In this document: positions 4,965 through 6,404 of the stretch, one piece after another
Layout of the letters: every line of letters begins with the position of its first letter
Position numbering within the stretch: position 1 is the stretch's first letter
Assembly (NCBI GenBank): GCA_947464365.1
Contig: CANHWS010000200.1
Coordinates: 1-6,404 of the forward strand
Source of the DNA: Cytophagaceae bacterium
GTDB taxonomy: Bacteria > Bacteroidota > Bacteroidia > Cytophagales > Flexibacteraceae
DNA: 6,404 nt
Direction: 5' to 3'
Program-made: the position numbers and the translations under genes
Notes under the pieces: model-generated
Databases searched by the model: none
The model's input: only the letters and a program-made list of their open reading frames with translations
What the model was told of the DNA's origin: nothing

Positions 4965-6005
4965 ATGACGGGAGCCACGCTTTATCCTATGTTGACAATT
5001 GCCCATCGGCCATTTGGCGCCTCTAGCCCTGTTAAAGTCGGACAGCGTTGGCCGAGTTTAACTTCCGGGTCCAGAAAGCTGATGTGCCTGCTCTGGCCAA
5101 TCTGCCTAGCAATGTTCGGGACCTTAACTGCATTGGCCCAACCTAGCACCATCGAGCAGAAGCAGCTGATGATGCAGCGCTGGAAGGTCAAACCAGTGGC
5201 CCACCCGCGGCCTTACCAAACCTGGCAATCGGATGCCGAATACAACCAAGACCTCAGGACCTTAACGCAAAAGTTCAAACAATTTGGCCCCAAGCGACAC
5301 CTGCCAACTGTCGAGTTATTCCGTGCCATAGCCACTAGTTTTGCAGGCACTCCTTACCGTGCTGGCATGCTGGACCTCAACAAGGCAGAACGGCCTGTGT
5401 TTTACCTCAGCCATCTGGACTGCATCACCCTGATGGACAATAGCCTTGCGCTCACGCTCGCCATCCAGCAGGGAAAAATGACCCTAGACGGATTTATGGC
5501 TGCGTTAGAGACCGTTCGGTATCGGGATGGGCATTGCAATGGCTATGCCTCGCGCCTGCACTACGCCACCGACTGGTTTTATGACCTTGACCGTCGTGGC
5601 TTCGCTACCGAAATATCTCAACAACTGGGTGGGATTGTCCATACCCAAAAGTGCTGCCTAATTTCGGGCTGTGACGCGAAAACGTCGGGACGTGATAGTT
5701 TGCAGTTAGCCATGCGGCAGGTAGAGGCCGCCATCAATAAGCGGCCTAGTTACTTCTTGTCATTTCCGTTGGCAGAGCGCCATTTTGATAGCCTCAGGAC
5801 TGGGGACATTATCGGATTCACGAGCTTTTCGCCCGGGTTGGATGTCCGCCATGTCGGCATGATCATCAGGCAGGAAGGTAAGCCCTTCGTCCTGCATGCT
5901 AGTAGTGATCGTGGGCGTGCCGAAATCGGCTTTGCCTCTCTTGACAACGTCCTCTGGGTCAATAACCGCAAATACAGTGGGCTAAAGGTCCTTCGTTTGA
6001 GGTAG
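4965..6005 (+). CDS. Exported DUF1460 (N-acetylmuramoyl-L-alanine amidase-like) protein
   Basis: This encodes 346 residues from the first ATG. The family has an NlpC/P60-type cysteine-peptidase fold and includes bacterial enzymes that cut the muramoyl-alanine bond of peptidoglycan fragments. Expected pieces are in order: TPYRAG (129-134), HLDCITLMD (150-158) with presumed nucleophile C153, RYRDG (185-189), YASRLHYATDW (194-204), GDIIGF (280-285), GLDVRHVG (291-298) with presumed catalytic H296, and HASS (311-314). Residues 37-58 (RK, then a hydrophobic run to ALA-Q) form a signal peptide, so it acts in the periplasm or outside. The stretch before it is unusually long; a start at ATG 4989 gives a shorter leader peptide, whereas ATG 5082 would lose the charged N-region. 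It diverges from meaB and converges on the YdeI-type gene with a 14-bp gap. The DUF1460 call is firm; the exact substrate is unknown. Confidence 0.9.
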   Translation: MTGATLYPMLTIAHRPFGASSPVKVGQRWPSLTSGSRKLMCLLWPICLAMFGTLTALAQPSTIEQKQLMMQRWKVKPVAHPRPYQTWQSDAEYNQDLRTLTQKFKQFGPKRHLPTVELFRAIATSFAGTPYRAGMLDLNKAERPVFYLSHLDCITLMDNSLALTLAIQQGKMTLDGFMAALETVRYRDGHCNGYASRLHYATDWFYDLDRRGFATEISQQLGGIVHTQKCCLISGCDAKTSGRDSLQLAMRQVEAAINKRPSYFLSFPLAERHFDSLRTGDIIGFTSFSPGLDVRHVGMIIRQEGKPFVLHASSDRGRAEIGFASLDNVLWVNNRKYSGLKVLRLR

Positions 6006-6019
6006 ATGGTTCACTGCTG

Positions 6020-6404
6020 CTAGTCCGTCATACCCTTGCCTGCCAAAATCTTCGGGATCCACTTCTGGATTCGTTGTTGGCGTGTGGTGGCCTGCTTGGC
6101 TCCTATAAAGTGAATCAGGTAGGCCCGTTGTCGACCCGGACTTAGGGCCAAAAATGCAGCTTCCAGCTCTGGCATTTCTGCAAAACTTGCCGTCAGCTCC
6201 TCTGGGTAGGTTTCGGTAGATTTAGGTTGATCAGGCACGGTAAGCCCTGCTTTTTCAATTGTGATGGCCTCTTCAATATAGGCCTTGATGATGGGCTCCT
6301 TGGCCAAGATCTCCTCCGCATCCAGAAAACGCATTTGCCGAGCCGTTTGGGTGTTTTCGCCCATCCTGATCAGTAGCTGATGTGGGTCAGTCATCAGCAC
6401 CCCT
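6020..6404 (-). CDS. YdeI/OmdA-family protein, C-terminal part (5' end outside window)
   Basis: The minus-strand frame is open from the right edge to a TAG at 6020-6022, about 127 codons with no internal start favoured. The GTG at 6400 is an internal valine: the frame continues upstream as G-V-L-M-TDPHQLLI, matching the middle of full-length relatives of about 190-200 residues whose N-terminal DUF1801 domain would lie beyond 6404. Visible here are ENTQTARQMRF, an EPIIKAYIEEAI..EKAGL helix pair, and the hallmark SPGRQRAYLIHFIGAKQ, then TR..RI.KWIPKILAGKGM (PF13376, bacteriocin-protection YdeI/OmpD-associated). Salmonella OmdA has been linked to bacteriocin survival; the biochemical role is unknown. 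It is cytoplasmic, with no signal or membrane segment in the visible part. It converges with the DUF1460 gene, with 14 bp between the stop codons and no clear terminator. Confidence 0.9.
   Translation of the reverse strand, partial: GVLMTDPHQLLIRMGENTQTARQMRFLDAEEILAKEPIIKAYIEEAITIEKAGLTVPDQPKSTETYPEELTASFAEMPELEAAFLALSPGRQRAYLIHFIGAKQATTRQQRIQKWIPKILAGKGMTD

Noticed and set aside
4835..5026. Plus-strand frame of 63 codons in the divergent gap
   Set aside because: It overlaps the DUF1460 gene start in another frame and contains the likely promoter; no motif was seen.
6380..6400. GTG at 6400 as a true start of the YdeI-type gene
   Set aside because: The conserved frame continues upstream to the window edge, and relatives have an N-terminal domain before this point.
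1..6404. CRISPR array or transposase gene
   Set aside because: There are no regularly spaced repeats, and no coding frame resembles a transposase, integrase or recombinase.

Overview
The window looks like chromosomal DNA of a member of the Bacteroidota, probably a Cytophagales-type bacterium. The evidence is a set of typical families (secreted GH20 hexosaminidase, DUF1460 amidase-like protein, YdeI/OmdA-type protein, MeaB), the lack of Shine-Dalgarno sequences, and TAnnTTTG-type -7 boxes. This assignment is inferred; no rRNA or other marker gene is present.

The left third (1 to about 2090) is accessory DNA. It starts with the last 30 codons of an unrecognised protein (1-93). A gene-poor spacer follows, and then two tandem paralogues of about 190 residues (372-956 and 974-1534). 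These are about 45% identical by eye and resemble Imm11/Imm43 (DUF1629-like) immunity proteins of polymorphic toxin systems. A near-identical direct repeat of about 33 bp lies before the pair (135-167) and after it (1646-1679), which suggests a recombining toxin/immunity cassette. Sampled lines of the pair are more AT-rich (about 33-53% GC) than sampled lines of the right-hand genes (about 58-60% GC). After the second repeat comes a broken gene: the first 76 codons of a methylmalonyl-CoA mutase large subunit (1827-2057), cut just after its PWTIR motif by a stop, at a junction that may be an intergenic repeat.

The right two thirds is ordinary-looking chromosome. On the minus strand, meaB (4811-3780), the GTPase chaperone of methylmalonyl-CoA mutase, is followed after 41 bp by a secreted GH20 beta-N-acetylhexosaminidase (3738-2089). 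Diverging from meaB is an exported DUF1460 (NlpC/P60-like amidase) protein (4965-6005). Converging on it is the C-terminal part of a YdeI/OmdA-family protein that runs off the right edge (6404-6020).

Two themes link the genes. First, an intact mutase chaperone lies 1.7 kb from a decapitated mutase remnant, so a working mutase must be encoded elsewhere if MeaB has its usual role. Second, the hexosaminidase and the DUF1460 amidase could both act on peptidoglycan or other amino-sugar glycans in the periplasm, though they are not in one operon. The least explained part is the repeat-flanked immunity pair together with the scrambled stretch 1535-2088.
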